A stretch of DNA of 64,000 bases, taken from assembly GCA_002337055.1 (NCBI GenBank), contig DDFG01000004.1, forward strand, positions 562,382 through 626,381, in the 5' to 3' direction. The stretch is from Betaproteobacteria bacterium UBA1934 (lineage in GTDB: Bacteria; Pseudomonadota; Gammaproteobacteria; Burkholderiales; Rhodocyclaceae). Each line of letters starts with the position of its first letter. Within the stretch, counting starts at the first letter, position 1. Position numbers and translations under genes: made by a program. Shown here piece after piece: positions 1 through 8,187 of this stretch. The notes beneath the pieces are model-generated. The model made no database searches, was not told the DNA's origin, and saw only the letters and a list, made by a program, of their open reading frames with translations.

Positions 1-1051
1 GGAATACATAGCCGCCCGGCAGGTTATCTCCCAGTGTTTGAATGCGCCGGTTCATCCGCGCGGTTTCGGCTTCCACCTCCAGCGCCTTCAGACGCTCCTG
101 CTGCCGAATGAAGCGCATGATGGTCGCGGCGATGAACAGGTTGGCGGCCAGAAATATCGCCATCAGCCACCTTAGGTTGTACCAGACGGGTTCGAGTACT
201 TCTTCCCTGTCCGTGGAGGCGACAATCTGCCACGACGTTCCCGACACCGGCTGATAGGCGGCAAGTACCTTGGCGCCACGGTAGCTAACGCCTCTGAGCG
301 TTCCCGGCGCGGTCGCCAGCACCGCGGTCGCCGCCGGTGAACCTTGTGTGCGAAGCGGCTGGCTGAACTGCATGCCCATCAGCTTATCGAACTTGAGGTC
401 ATTCATATAGCGAACGACATTGCCCTCGCGGCGCACCAGATAGGATTCCGAGGTCTCGCTCGCGGTCGGCCAGGTAATCACATAGGGATACAACGAAGCT
501 CGCGGATCGGTCCGCAAAACGATCAGGGCCACGACATCGCGAGTGGCCGATGCATGGTCGAATATCGGCACCACCCAGTCCATATGGACATGATCCGGAT
601 CGTCCCGATGCAGGTCGCTGCGCACGATCTGCCCCTCGCGCACGACCTGCCGACCGATTTCGAGCAGGGATTCGGGCATATCGGTGTAGTTGCCCAACGC
701 GATCAGCGGCTTGCCATGCACATCGAGCAACAGGACGCCCACGTAACCGTAGGCATCGATCATCGCTTCCAGACGACTCGTGAGGGCGTTGCGGTCAGCG
801 TGATCGTCGGGATGGCGCACCAGATGATGAATGCGCTGCGAGAGATTAATGGAGGATGTCAGGATTAGGCTGTCACCCTGGCGTTCCTGCATCCAGCTCG
901 CGATCTGTTCGGCTTTCAGGTGGGCGATGCTGCGCAAGTCGTTGAAACTGTCTTCTTCTACTCGCGCCCCTTCGAGGCGGACATAGATGGCCGCCACCAG
1001 CGTTTGCAACAGCAATAGGATGACAACGACCAGCGTGATTCGTCTCAGCAT
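1..1051 (-). CDS. Membrane-anchored Cache/PAS sensor protein (partial, C-terminus outside window)
   Basis: Reading the minus strand from an ATG at 1051 gives about 350 uninterrupted residues that run off the left edge. A hydrophobic anchor (LVVVILLLLQTLVAAIYV, residues 6-23) is followed by a periplasmic Cache-like sensing domain, a second membrane segment (WLMAIFLAANLFIAATIM, about residues 305-322), a short coiled linker, and a segment reading IQTLGDNLPGGYVF, the usual opening of a PAS domain. The output domain (GGDEF/EAL or histidine kinase) lies outside the window. An in-frame ATG at 1075 is possible, but GGGGAG sits 12 nt before the 1051 ATG, so I prefer 1051. It is transcribed divergently from radC. 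The ligand cannot be told from the sequence. Confidence 0.8.
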   Translation of the reverse strand, partial: MLRRITLVVVILLLLQTLVAAIYVRLEGARVEEDSFNDLRSIAHLKAEQIASWMQERQGDSLILTSSINLSQRIHHLVRHPDDHADRNALTSRLEAMIDAYGYVGVLLLDVHGKPLIALGNYTDMPESLLEIGRQVVREGQIVRSDLHRDDPDHVHMDWVVPIFDHASATRDVVALIVLRTDPRASLYPYVITWPTASETSESYLVRREGNVVRYMNDLKFDKLMGMQFSQPLRTQGSPAATAVLATAPGTLRGVSYRGAKVLAAYQPVSGTSWQIVASTDREEVLEPVWYNLRWLMAIFLAANLFIAATIMRFIRQQERLKALEVEAETARMNRRIQTLGDNLPGGYVF

Positions 1052-1161
1052 CGCCCCTGTTCTCCCCTCCGTCATATGGTGCTACGACTCATGCCTGTTT
1101 GACAATCCCGTCACGCCGCTTTTCGCGGTTAAAATGCGGTTCGATCACTCATCCACTCACT

Positions 1162-1839
1162 ATGGCAATCAGCGATTGGCCCGAAGGCGAACGACCCCGC
1201 GAGCGTTTGTTGCGACATGGTGCCGCCGCACTCTCCGATGCCGAGTTGCTGGCGATCTATCTGCGCGTTGGGGTGCGCGGCAAGAGTGCGGTTGATTTGG
1301 CGCGCGACCTACTGGCGCGGTTCGACGGACAATTGGGCCAACTGGCGGAGGCTCCCCTCGAGCGACTGGCGCAGGTTTCCGGCATCGGCACCGCCAAGGC
1401 GGCCCAGCTCAAAGCGAGTTTTGAACTGGCTCGAAGAGCGCTGGCGCAGGTCATGCTGGAACGCGACAATCTCGCCTCGCCCTCAGCCGTGCGCCAATGG
1501 TTGAAACTCAAGCTGGCAACTCGCCCGCATGAGGTTTTCATGGTTTTGTGGCTGGACGCCCAGAACCGCCTGCTGGCCGCCGAGGAACTGTTTCGCGGCA
1601 GCCTGACCGCCACCAGCGTGTACCCGCGCGAGGTGGTTAAATCAGCCTTGCAGCACAATGCCGCTGCCGTTATCCTGGCGCACAACCACCCCTCCGGCGC
1701 GCAAGATGCCTCGGCAGCCGACCGGCACCTGACCGAACGGCTCAAGGAGGCGCTTGCGCTGGTCGACGTGCGCCTGATTGACCATTTCATCGTCTCCGGC
1801 AACGGCATGATTTCATTTGCCGAACAGGGATGGATATAA
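1162..1839 (+). CDS. radC: RadC family protein (JAB/MPN domain)
   Basis: A 225-residue protein, close to the length of E. coli RadC. The N-terminus MAISDWPEGERPRERLL is the classic RadC opening. A helix-hairpin-helix-like segment (QVSGIGTAKAAQLKA, about residues 70-84) precedes a C-terminal JAB domain with the metal-site pattern HNHPSG and a following D. The ATG at 1162 is chosen over an in-frame TTG at 1099 because the family signature begins exactly there. It lies directly upstream of rpmB and rpmG, the same neighbourhood as in E. coli. Despite its name the molecular role of RadC is unsettled; a DNA-repair role is traditional, not shown. Confidence 0.93.
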   Translation: MAISDWPEGERPRERLLRHGAAALSDAELLAIYLRVGVRGKSAVDLARDLLARFDGQLGQLAEAPLERLAQVSGIGTAKAAQLKASFELARRALAQVMLERDNLASPSAVRQWLKLKLATRPHEVFMVLWLDAQNRLLAAEELFRGSLTATSVYPREVVKSALQHNAAAVILAHNHPSGAQDASAADRHLTERLKEALALVDVRLIDHFIVSGNGMISFAEQGWI

Positions 1840-1846
1840 AAAATGC

Positions 1847-1876
1847 TTGAATTCTCCGGCACATATCCGCTACAAT
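1847..1876 (+). promoter_or_regulatory. Predicted sigma-70 promoter of rpmB-rpmG
   Basis: TTGAAT (1847-1852) and TACAAT (1871-1876) are separated by 18 bp, just after the radC stop and about 38 nt before the rpmB start. Good match to the housekeeping consensus; allows ribosomal protein expression independent of radC. Confidence 0.6.
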
Positions 1877-1913
1877 CACGGGCTTTCTTCTAGCGAATTC
1901 TGGAGTACCGATC

Positions 1914-2147
1914 ATGGCACGTGTCTGCCAAGTGACGGGCAAAGCCCCGATGGTGGGTAACAATGTTTCCCACGCCAACAACAAGACCAAGCGCCGCTTC
2001 CTGCCGAACCTGCAGTACCGTCGCATTTGGGTCGAAAGCGAAAACCGTTTCGTTCGCCTGCGCGTTTCCAACGCCGGCCTGCGCATCATCGACAAGAAGG
2101 GCATTGATGTCGTTCTGGCCGACCTGCGCGCCCGCGGCGAAGTCTGA
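1914..2147 (+). CDS. rpmB: 50S ribosomal protein L28
   Basis: A 77-residue protein beginning MARVCQVTGKAPMVGNNVSH and containing the L28 core KTKRRFLPNLQ and the C-terminal RLRVSNAGLRIIDKKG. L28 is a small basic protein of the large ribosomal subunit. GGAG is placed 8 nt before the ATG. It is followed 19 nt later by rpmG, so L28 and L33 form the usual two-gene transcript, ended by the hairpin at 2364. Full length, nothing unusual. Confidence 0.97.
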   Translation: MARVCQVTGKAPMVGNNVSHANNKTKRRFLPNLQYRRIWVESENRFVRLRVSNAGLRIIDKKGIDVVLADLRARGEV

Positions 2148-2166
2148 TTAGGGAAGGAACCGAACC

Positions 2167-2337
2167 ATGGCAGCCAAAGGCGGACGTGAAAAAATCAAGC
2201 TGGAATCCACCGCGGGTACCGGCTATTTCTACACCACCAACAAGAACAAGCGCACCACCCCGGAAAAGCTCGAGTTCATGAAGTACGACCCGAAGGCCCG
2301 CAAGCACGTCGCCTTCAAGGAAGTCAAGCTGAAGTAA
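2167..2337 (+). CDS. rpmG: 50S ribosomal protein L33
   Basis: A 56-codon gene: MAAKGGREKIKLESTAGTGY, then FYTTNKNKRTTPEKLEFMKYD and a basic tail KHVAFKEVKLK ending in TAA at 2335-2337. These are hallmark L33 segments. The start is set by a strong ribosome site (GGAAGGA) 7 nt upstream. It lacks the Cys pairs of zinc-binding L33 forms, so it is the C-minus type. Co-transcribed with rpmB. Confidence 0.96.
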   Translation: MAAKGGREKIKLESTAGTGYFYTTNKNKRTTPEKLEFMKYDPKARKHVAFKEVKLK

Positions 2338-2363
2338 GCTCGAACGGGCTCCGGCATTCGCAC

Positions 2364-2390
2364 AAACCCGCCTCTCGGCGGGTTTTGCTT
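2364..2390. terminator. Bidirectional rho-independent terminator between rpmG and dsbB
   Basis: Perfect 9-bp stem AAACCCGCC / GGCGGGTTT around a TCTC loop, followed by T-rich sequence. It sits 27 nt after the rpmG stop and immediately before the convergent dsbB stop, so it can serve both strands. Confidence 0.85.
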
Positions 2391-2392
2391 TT

Positions 2393-2884
2393 TCAGCGGC
2401 GGCGAATTAACCAGATTGCGAGCGCAGAAAATCCCGCAAAGGCAACCACCGACCAATTTGCGATCGACAGCCCGAGAAATTCCCAATCACGACTGGCGCA
2501 AAAGCCGGTAGCCATGAAAAGCGCGGGCCATTGCATGCCCAGCCAGTCGACCAGGCGTTCGATCAGATTGGGATCGGTGTAGCTGCATTCCGGCGCCAGG
2601 TGGGGGAAAGCCTGCATCCAGCTCTGATAGCCGGCCGTCGCCAAGCCACCCAGCGAAACCAGTGCAACAGCAGTGGCCCACACCCGCGGCCAGACAGGCA
2701 GGAGGACACCGACAAGCGCAAACACGCCTACCACCACATACAAGAGTCTTTGGAAGATACAGAGCGGGCAAGGGCTGATGCGAAACATTTCCTGAATTAC
2801 CATGCCGCCGCCAATCAAGCCGCACACAGCCACCACCATCAGCGCAAACCAGACACGCGCGGACCATCGAAACATCACAAACAC
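2393..2884 (-). CDS. dsbB: Disulfide bond formation protein B (quinone-dependent DsbA oxidase)
   Basis: A 163-residue inner-membrane protein with four hydrophobic segments. DsbB reoxidises periplasmic DsbA and passes electrons to quinone. The first redox pair is the CPLC motif (Cys39, Cys42); the second periplasmic pair corresponds to Cys100 (PECSY) and Cys129 (GFCASRDW). The coordinates use a GTG start preceded by GAGAG at 6 nt; an ATG three codons inside (2875) is an equally plausible start. It is convergent with rpmG and shares its terminator. The gene stands alone, with no dsbA in view. Confidence 0.92.
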   Translation of the reverse strand: MFVMFRWSARVWFALMVVAVCGLIGGGMVIQEMFRISPCPLCIFQRLLYVVVGVFALVGVLLPVWPRVWATAVALVSLGGLATAGYQSWMQAFPHLAPECSYTDPNLIERLVDWLGMQWPALFMATGFCASRDWEFLGLSIANWSVVAFAGFSALAIWLIRRR

Positions 2885-3074
2885 ACTGAACTCTCAAGAA
2901 AACGGAGGAGACCAAGGTTACCAAGTGCCGGCCGTTCTGCCAACCACGCGCACGACGGTCGCCGCATTCACACCTGCTCGTCATCCAAATGCGCGATAAT
3001 GGCGTTGGATCGGGGCGTGCGCCGTTGATTTCGTGCGCCTTCCATTTTCGTGCTCAAAAACATAGAAGAACACC

Positions 3075-3788
3075 ATGCCCATGAATGCGACCATACTCCT
3101 CGTTGAAGACGACGAACGCCTGGCCGGACTGACCGCCGAATATTTGCACAAGAACGGCCTGTCGATTTCGGTCGAAGGTCACGGCGAAGTCGCCGAACGC
3201 CGCATTCTGAGCGAGCAGCCCGACCTGGTCATCCTTGACGTCATGCTGCCTGGCAAGGATGGCTTCGAAATCTGCCGCGCGGTTCGCCCCGCATACAAGG
3301 GTGTGATCCTGATGCTGACCGCACGAGACGAGGATCTCGACCAGATTCTCGGCCTCGAACTCGGTGCCGATGATTTCATCGCTAAACCAGTGCAACCCCG
3401 CGTGCTGCTGGCGCGCATCAAGGCGCTGCTGCGGCGTTTTCCGGTCGGCGGCAGCGAGGCTACGCCGGGCGATAGCGAGCAACTGGCATTCGGCGAATTC
3501 CGCATCAGCCAGGCAACGCGCATGGCCACACTGGCCAATCAACCCATCGATCTGACCACCGCCGAGTTCGACCTGTTGTGGCTGCTGGCCACCCGCGCAG
3601 GCACCGTGCTCTCGCGCGATGATCTGTTGCAGGAATTGCGCGGCATCGGTTTCGACGGCCTCGACCGCTCGATCGACGCTCGCATTTCGAGGCTGCGAAA
3701 GAAGTTGAACGACGACCCGGATAATCCGACCCGGATCAAGACCGTGCGCGGCAAGGGCTATCTATTCAGCAAGCATGATTGGAACTGA
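3075..3788 (+). CDS. OmpR-family response regulator, RstA-like
   Basis: 237 residues: receiver domain with acidic pocket EDD (11-13), phospho-acceptor Asp55 (ILDVMLP) and Lys104, followed by a winged-helix DNA-binding domain (LTTAEFDLLWLLA ... RIKTVRGKGYLF). Within the OmpR family the sequence resembles RstA. The stop overlaps the start of the kinase gene by 14 bp, so the two are translationally coupled. Likely targets include the phased repeats at 5183-5218 just beyond the kinase gene (inference). Confidence 0.9.
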   Translation: MPMNATILLVEDDERLAGLTAEYLHKNGLSISVEGHGEVAERRILSEQPDLVILDVMLPGKDGFEICRAVRPAYKGVILMLTARDEDLDQILGLELGADDFIAKPVQPRVLLARIKALLRRFPVGGSEATPGDSEQLAFGEFRISQATRMATLANQPIDLTTAEFDLLWLLATRAGTVLSRDDLLQELRGIGFDGLDRSIDARISRLRKKLNDDPDNPTRIKTVRGKGYLFSKHDWN

Positions 3789-5172
3789 ACCCGGGCTGGC
3801 ACGCGCGTTATTGCGTGCGTTGCCGCTGTCGCGCGATGGCCGCTACAGCCTGTCCCGACTGTTTTTCAATTTCTACCTTGTGGCGATGGGATCTTTCGTG
3901 GCCATCGCCTTCATTGCCGACCTGATCATTTCAACCGCCCAGCGAGGCATCACCGACGACTACGCCCGCCGCTTCATGCGCGGCACGATCACGCTGATCG
4001 AAGAGGACCTGGCACGATTCCCCCGGAACACCTGGCCCAAGCGTATTCGCCTGCTGGACGACAAATTCGCCTACAAGCTCGACATTGCCGATCGATACTC
4101 GCTGAATATTCCCCCTTCCCAGATGCCTAAACTGGATAAGGGCGAGATCGCCATCGCGCACAACGGCGAAATCATGTACCACCTAATACGTGGGACTGAT
4201 CAGGTACTTGTGCTCGGCCCACTCGCCTCCTCCGCCAACACCGAACTGCGCGATGCCGGCATGCCGCTCGAACTTCGTTTGCGCCTGCTGACCTGGAGCC
4301 TGATCGGTGTCATTTTCGCGGTGGCGCTGTGGTTCTGGGTACGCCCCATCTGGCGCGACATCGAAACCTTGCGCAAAACCGCCATGGCGCTGGGTGACGG
4401 CAATTTCGCCGCCCGCTCGCCAGAAGCACGCAGCCAGGTTTTTCGTCCGATGTCGGACATCCTGAACGGCATGGCCGAACGCATCCAGCAACTGATTGCT
4501 ATGCAGCGCGATCTGTCGAGCGCCATTTCGCATGAATTACGCACGCCGATTGCGCGTCTGCGCTTTGCACTGGAGATGCTGAGCGAGACCGAGGAGCATG
4601 AGGAACGTGAGCGCCTGTGGGAAATGATGGGGCAGGATCTCGACGAATTGGACGGCCTGATTGACGCCAGTCTGACCTATGCCCGTCTTGAACGCGAACG
4701 CCCGCAACCCAATTTCACCCGCGAGGACATCGCCAAATGGCTAACCAAGCAGGTCGACGCAATGCGCTTCCTCGCCCGCCAGATCGAGGTGCGTCTCGAC
4801 CTAACCCGGCTGCCCACCGATTGCCAAGTGGATTTCGACCCCAAGGCGATGTCCTACGCCGTCAAGAACCTGCTCCGCAACGCCTTCAAGTATGGCGAAC
4901 AGGTGGTCGCTATCAGCGCAGAACTCCGAGACGACAGTATCCGCATTGTCGTCGACGATGACGGTATCGGCATCCCCGTTGACGATCGCGAGCGCATTTT
5001 TTCCGCCTTCACCCGCCTCGACCGCTCACGCGACCGTGCTACCGGCGGCTACGGGCTCGGTCTGGCCATCGTGCGCAGCGTGCTTGAACTCCACAACGGC
5101 CAATCGTCGGCCGATGAGTCACCCTTTGGCGGCGCCCGCTTCGTGCTCTGCTGGCGCGCCCATCGCAGCTGA
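3775..5172 (+). CDS. Sensor histidine kinase, RstB-like
   Basis: 465 residues. Membrane segments at about 31-53 and 172-190 flank a periplasmic domain of about 120 residues; then a HAMP linker (RPIWRDIETLRKTA, an RstB-like signature), a dimerisation/phosphoacceptor helix with His253 in ISHELRTPIARLRF, and a HATPase domain with N-box LLRNAFKYG and G-boxes DDDGIGIP and GGYGLGLAI. It phosphorylates the regulator encoded upstream, with which it overlaps. The periplasmic signal is unknown. Confidence 0.9.
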   Translation: MIGTEPGLARALLRALPLSRDGRYSLSRLFFNFYLVAMGSFVAIAFIADLIISTAQRGITDDYARRFMRGTITLIEEDLARFPRNTWPKRIRLLDDKFAYKLDIADRYSLNIPPSQMPKLDKGEIAIAHNGEIMYHLIRGTDQVLVLGPLASSANTELRDAGMPLELRLRLLTWSLIGVIFAVALWFWVRPIWRDIETLRKTAMALGDGNFAARSPEARSQVFRPMSDILNGMAERIQQLIAMQRDLSSAISHELRTPIARLRFALEMLSETEEHEERERLWEMMGQDLDELDGLIDASLTYARLERERPQPNFTREDIAKWLTKQVDAMRFLARQIEVRLDLTRLPTDCQVDFDPKAMSYAVKNLLRNAFKYGEQVVAISAELRDDSIRIVVDDDGIGIPVDDRERIFSAFTRLDRSRDRATGGYGLGLAIVRSVLELHNGQSSADESPFGGARFVLCWRAHRS

Positions 5173-5182
5173 CCGACCCCTG

Positions 5183-5218
5183 GTCACAGAACGTCACACT
5201 TTATCAGTGAGCGTCACC
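5183..5218 (+). promoter_or_regulatory. Helically phased GTCAC direct repeats, candidate response-regulator site
   Basis: GTCAC occurs at 5183-5187, 5193-5197 and 5213-5217, that is at offsets 0, 10 and 30 bp, with a weaker match (ATCAG) at 5203. About 45 bp downstream is a -10-like TAGACT (5261-5266) with no recognisable -35, then a strong ribosome site. The layout suits an activator-dependent promoter bound by an OmpR-type regulator. Binding by the adjacent RstA-like protein is inference. Confidence 0.45.
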
Positions 5219-5306
5219 CGATCGCATCGAACCGGGACAGACAACCCCCCGTCATCTCCCTAGACTAAAAGCGTCGATCAAAAGCAAACAACAACAAGGA
5301 GACATA

Positions 5307-5414
5307 ATGAGCGATCAAATTCGCCGTGCGTTCATGCTGGCTGCCCATCGCCACCTGTTTGGCGAGAGGCTGGTGACTGAGGAACCTCGCGTCGCCAGCC
5401 ATGCCCCGGCCTGA
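5307..5414 (+). CDS. Small protein of 35 residues, first gene of a tiny operon (unknown function)
   Basis: ATG at 5307 follows AAGGAGA at an ideal 4-5 nt spacing, the strongest ribosome site in this part of the window. The product, MSDQIRRAFMLAAHRHLFGE followed by RLVTEEPRVASHAPA, is amphipathic, has no signal peptide or membrane segment, and resembles no family I recognise. Its last 14 nt overlap the next ORF in the +1 frame. It could be a free small protein, a translated leader that couples translation of the second ORF, or the first half of one protein joined by frameshifting. It lies 134 nt after the RstB-like kinase. Confidence 0.55.
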   Translation: MSDQIRRAFMLAAHRHLFGERLVTEEPRVASHAPA

Positions 5415-5580
5415 ACCCCGCGATTGGCCGATCAGCGAGAGCGTGGGTGTATTCCTGGGCGTTCTCGGGCTGGAATGGCTGGTGCGCGGCAAGGCGGAAC
5501 TGATGCCTGCCCTTGTGATTGCCGCGACGACCGGAATTTTGATTTTGTTGCTGCGCCGCTATCGGCGCGGCAAACACTGA
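5401..5580 (+). CDS. Small membrane protein of 59 residues (unknown function)
   Basis: ATG at 5401 overlaps the end of the preceding 35-codon ORF; there is no ribosome site of its own, so translation is probably coupled. The product has an N-terminal polar stretch (MPRPEPRDWPISES), two hydrophobic stretches (VGVFLGVLGLEWLV, about 16-29; LMPALVIAATTGILILLL, about 34-51) and a basic tail RRYRRGKH, giving a helical hairpin with the C-terminus probably cytoplasmic. A strong terminator follows at 5617. No family recognised. Small double-span proteins next to sensor kinases are sometimes kinase modulators or envelope-stress peptides; here that is only a suggestion. Confidence 0.6.
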   Translation: MPRPEPRDWPISESVGVFLGVLGLEWLVRGKAELMPALVIAATTGILILLLRRYRRGKH

Positions 5581-5616
5581 CCCCCTCGTTCTCGAATCCC
5601 CTTCGAGATCTTCAAG

Positions 5617-5643
5617 CCCTGCCTAAACGGCAGGGTTTTTTTT
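5617..5643 (+). terminator. Rho-independent terminator after the small membrane protein gene
   Basis: Stem CCCTGCC / GGCAGGG with loop TAAAC, followed by eight T. It ends the tiny operon and lies 11 bp before the convergent stop of the mscS-family gene. Confidence 0.9.
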
Positions 5644-5653
5644 ATCCTTCGTT

Positions 5654-6916
5654 CTAACTTTCGTTCGACAGTATCCTGACCTCGCGCTGCGGCACGGGGA
5701 TTACGACGCGTGCTTCCTTGAAAGCGCGCCACACGGCCAGCGCGATATCCGAACGGACGCCTCGCAAACCCAGTTCGGGATCATTCACCCAGAACGCCAG
5801 TTCCAGATCAATCGCGGATTCCCCGAATTTTACCAACGCCGCTTTCGGCGCCGGGTCGGACAGCACACGCGGATGCGTCGCCGCGGCGACTTCGAGCAGG
5901 TTGAAGGCATGATCGAGATCCGTGTCGTAAGCAACCCCCACCGTCAGGGTTACGCATACCATCGGGTCGGAATACGACTGGTTCTGTACCGTGGCGCCAA
6001 CGAGCGTTTCGTTGGGCACGATGTATTCCACCCCGCTCAGGTTTTTCAACACCGTGTAGCGCGTTGTAATTTCGGTCACCTTGCCGGTTTCGGCGCCGAC
6101 TTGCACCACATTGCCGATGCGGATCGATCGCTCGAGCAGGATGATGAAGCCCGCCACGTAATTGCTGGCGATCTTCTGCAAACCCAGCCCCAGTCCAACA
6201 CCCAGCGCCCCGGTAAACACCGAGAGCGCGGTAATGTCGATGCCGACCAGCGACAGGGCACTGAGCAGCGCAATCACGGTTAACACTGCCTTGGTCACCC
6301 GCACCGACACAATCCGCAAACTGGTGTCGAGACTCTCGTTTTTCATCAGGCGGGCTTCGACGATGCCGGCGATCCACAACGCGACGACCAGAGTCAGCGC
6401 CACCGTAAAACCACCCTTGATCAGCACCCACAGCGAGATGCGGTGTGTCGCCACGGTTAACGCGATTCGGTCCAGCGCCTCAATCACCAATGGAGACAGG
6501 TCGGTGATATACAGCGCTAGGCAAAGCCAGATCACGCCAGCCACCCAACGTTCCCAGACAGTCAGCCAGGCCGCATGGCGGAACGATTGGCGCAGGATGT
6601 AGACCACCAGTCGCACCCCCGCCAACGCCATGAACAGCGGCAGGGCAACGCTCAGGAGTTGTCGGTGCGGCAGCGTCTCGGCCAGCAGTTCGCTGGCGAT
6701 CGCTACCGCCAGCGCGCCTGCCAGCGGGAAAGCCAGCCGCGAACTCGCGGCGCGCAGCTTGTCGTGGCTGCTGCGGGCTTGCCGTCGCCACCAGTGGGCA
6801 AACACGGCCGCCAAAACCACGCAGCCGACCAAGGTCAGCAGTTGCCAGACAAGATCAGGTTGTTGCAATTCCCCCCAAACCTGATTGAGCAGACGCAGAA
6901 ACTGCTTCTCTTTCAT
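5654..6916 (-). CDS. Mechanosensitive ion channel, MscS family
   Basis: 420 residues, larger than minimal MscS (about 286), with extra N-terminal membrane helices. The pore-lining helix and beta-domain signature is clear: GALGVGLGLGLQKIASNYVAG, then FIILLERSIRIGNVVQVG and the conserved YIVPNETL. The C-terminal cage portion is shortened. Such channels open under hypo-osmotic shock to release solutes. The ATG overlaps the stop of the upstream methyltransferase (ATGA), so it is the last gene of the purN - DUF3108 - rsmB-like - mscS unit. Confidence 0.9.
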   Translation of the reverse strand: MKEKQFLRLLNQVWGELQQPDLVWQLLTLVGCVVLAAVFAHWWRRQARSSHDKLRAASSRLAFPLAGALAVAIASELLAETLPHRQLLSVALPLFMALAGVRLVVYILRQSFRHAAWLTVWERWVAGVIWLCLALYITDLSPLVIEALDRIALTVATHRISLWVLIKGGFTVALTLVVALWIAGIVEARLMKNESLDTSLRIVSVRVTKAVLTVIALLSALSLVGIDITALSVFTGALGVGLGLGLQKIASNYVAGFIILLERSIRIGNVVQVGAETGKVTEITTRYTVLKNLSGVEYIVPNETLVGATVQNQSYSDPMVCVTLTVGVAYDTDLDHAFNLLEVAAATHPRVLSDPAPKAALVKFGESAIDLELAFWVNDPELGLRGVRSDIALAVWRAFKEARVVIPVPQREVRILSNES

Positions 6917-8187
6917 TGCTTGCGCTCCAGCAACGCCGCGAAGAAGCCATCCGTCTGATGAACATGCGGCAGGAGACGCAGACGCTCACCGGGCAGGCTG
7001 ACACCGTGTCGCGCGAGCGCCTCGTCGGCCGACAGCACCTGATAATCGGGGTGCGCCGCGAGAAAGGCATCAACAATGGCGTCATTCTCGTCGTGCAACA
7101 AGCTACAGGTGGCATACACCAGCCGCCCGCCAGGCTTCAGCAGATTCGCGGCGGAAGCCAGGATCGCCGCCTGCTTGGCGCACAATTCGGCCACCGACTT
7201 TTCGTTCTGGCGCCACTTCAGATCTGGGTTGCGGCGCAAGGTGCCGAGGCCGGAGCACGGGGCATCGACCAGCACCCGGTCGATCTTGCCAGCCAACCGC
7301 TTCACCTTGAGATCGCGCTCATGTTCGATCCGCACCGGGTGAACATTGGAGAGCCCCGAGCGCGCCAGGCGCGGCTTCAGGTTGGCCAGACGCTTGTCCG
7401 ACACGTCAAAGGCATACAAACGCCCGGCATTCTTCATCAGCGCGCCGAGCAGCAAGGTCTTGCCGCCCGCCCCCGCGCAAAAATCGACCACCATCTCTCC
7501 GCGCCGTGGCGCCAGCAGAAGGCCAAGCAACTGGCTGCCCTCGTCCTGCACTTCGACGCACCCCTCCATGAACAGAGGATGCTTCGCCAGCGCAGGCTTC
7601 TCGGCCAGACGGATCGCCCAGGGCGACAGCGCGCCGGGAGCGGCGGCAAGACCGCTCGCCGCCAGTTGCGCCAGAGCGTCTTCACGAGTCGTTTTCAGGA
7701 TATTCACGCGCAAGTCGAGCGGCGCCGACTGATTGAGCGCACGGGCCAGCAATTCCAGCTCGGCCTCCGGCCACTGCGCCAACAGTCGCTCGTACAGCCA
7801 GTCAGGCCAATCGCAACGGACGGCGGCGGACCACTCGGCGGGTTTCGCCGCCCGCACCGACCCCAGCCAGGCCGCCTCGGCCTCATCCTTGAGAATCGAC
7901 GCCAGCTCGCGCTGGTTCATGCCACGCACGACAGACAGCGCTGCCAGCAGCAACTGGCGCGGCGTCGCATTTTCGCCCCCGCATCGGAGCGTGAGGCTGC
8001 GCCAGCGTCGCAACACGGCAAACACGGTCTCGGCGACGAAGGCGCGATCTGCCTGTCCCAGTTCGCGGTGCTCGCGAAAATAGTGCGATACGCTGGCATC
8101 GGCCGGGTACTCGAAGCGTAGCAGTTCGCCCAACAAACGGGCGGCGTGGGTGATCAGGACAGGCGTCAGGCGGGCGGGACGGGTCAT
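6913..8187 (-). CDS. RsmB-like rRNA cytosine-C5 methyltransferase (NOL1/NOP2/Sun family)
   Basis: 424 residues. The N-terminal NusB-like region is followed by a SAM-binding fold with FCAGAGGKTLLLGALMKN, the catalytic cysteine motif PCSGLGTLRRNPD and the second conserved motif YATCSLLHDENDAIV. These identify an RNA m5C methyltransferase; RsmB (16S C967) is the best guess from the NusB-like N-terminus, but RsmF-type activity cannot be excluded. Both ends overlap neighbours by ATGA (8184-8187 and 6913-6916), indicating tight translational coupling. Confidence 0.85.
   Translation of the reverse strand: MTRPARLTPVLITHAARLLGELLRFEYPADASVSHYFREHRELGQADRAFVAETVFAVLRRWRSLTLRCGGENATPRQLLLAALSVVRGMNQRELASILKDEAEAAWLGSVRAAKPAEWSAAVRCDWPDWLYERLLAQWPEAELELLARALNQSAPLDLRVNILKTTREDALAQLAASGLAAAPGALSPWAIRLAEKPALAKHPLFMEGCVEVQDEGSQLLGLLLAPRRGEMVVDFCAGAGGKTLLLGALMKNAGRLYAFDVSDKRLANLKPRLARSGLSNVHPVRIEHERDLKVKRLAGKIDRVLVDAPCSGLGTLRRNPDLKWRQNEKSVAELCAKQAAILASAANLLKPGGRLVYATCSLLHDENDAIVDAFLAAHPDYQVLSADEALARHGVSLPGERLRLLPHVHQTDGFFAALLERKQ

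Noticed and set aside
344..868. 174-codon plus-strand frame at the left edge
   Set aside because: Antisense to the Cache sensor gene, which reads cleanly for 350 residues on the minus strand.
1099..1135. TTGACA (1099) and TAAAAT (1130) as a radC promoter
   Set aside because: The spacing is 25 bp, too long for a sigma-70 promoter.
6916..8121. 401-codon frame antisense to the rsmB-like gene
   Set aside because: No domain, no ribosome site; the methyltransferase motifs are on the other strand.
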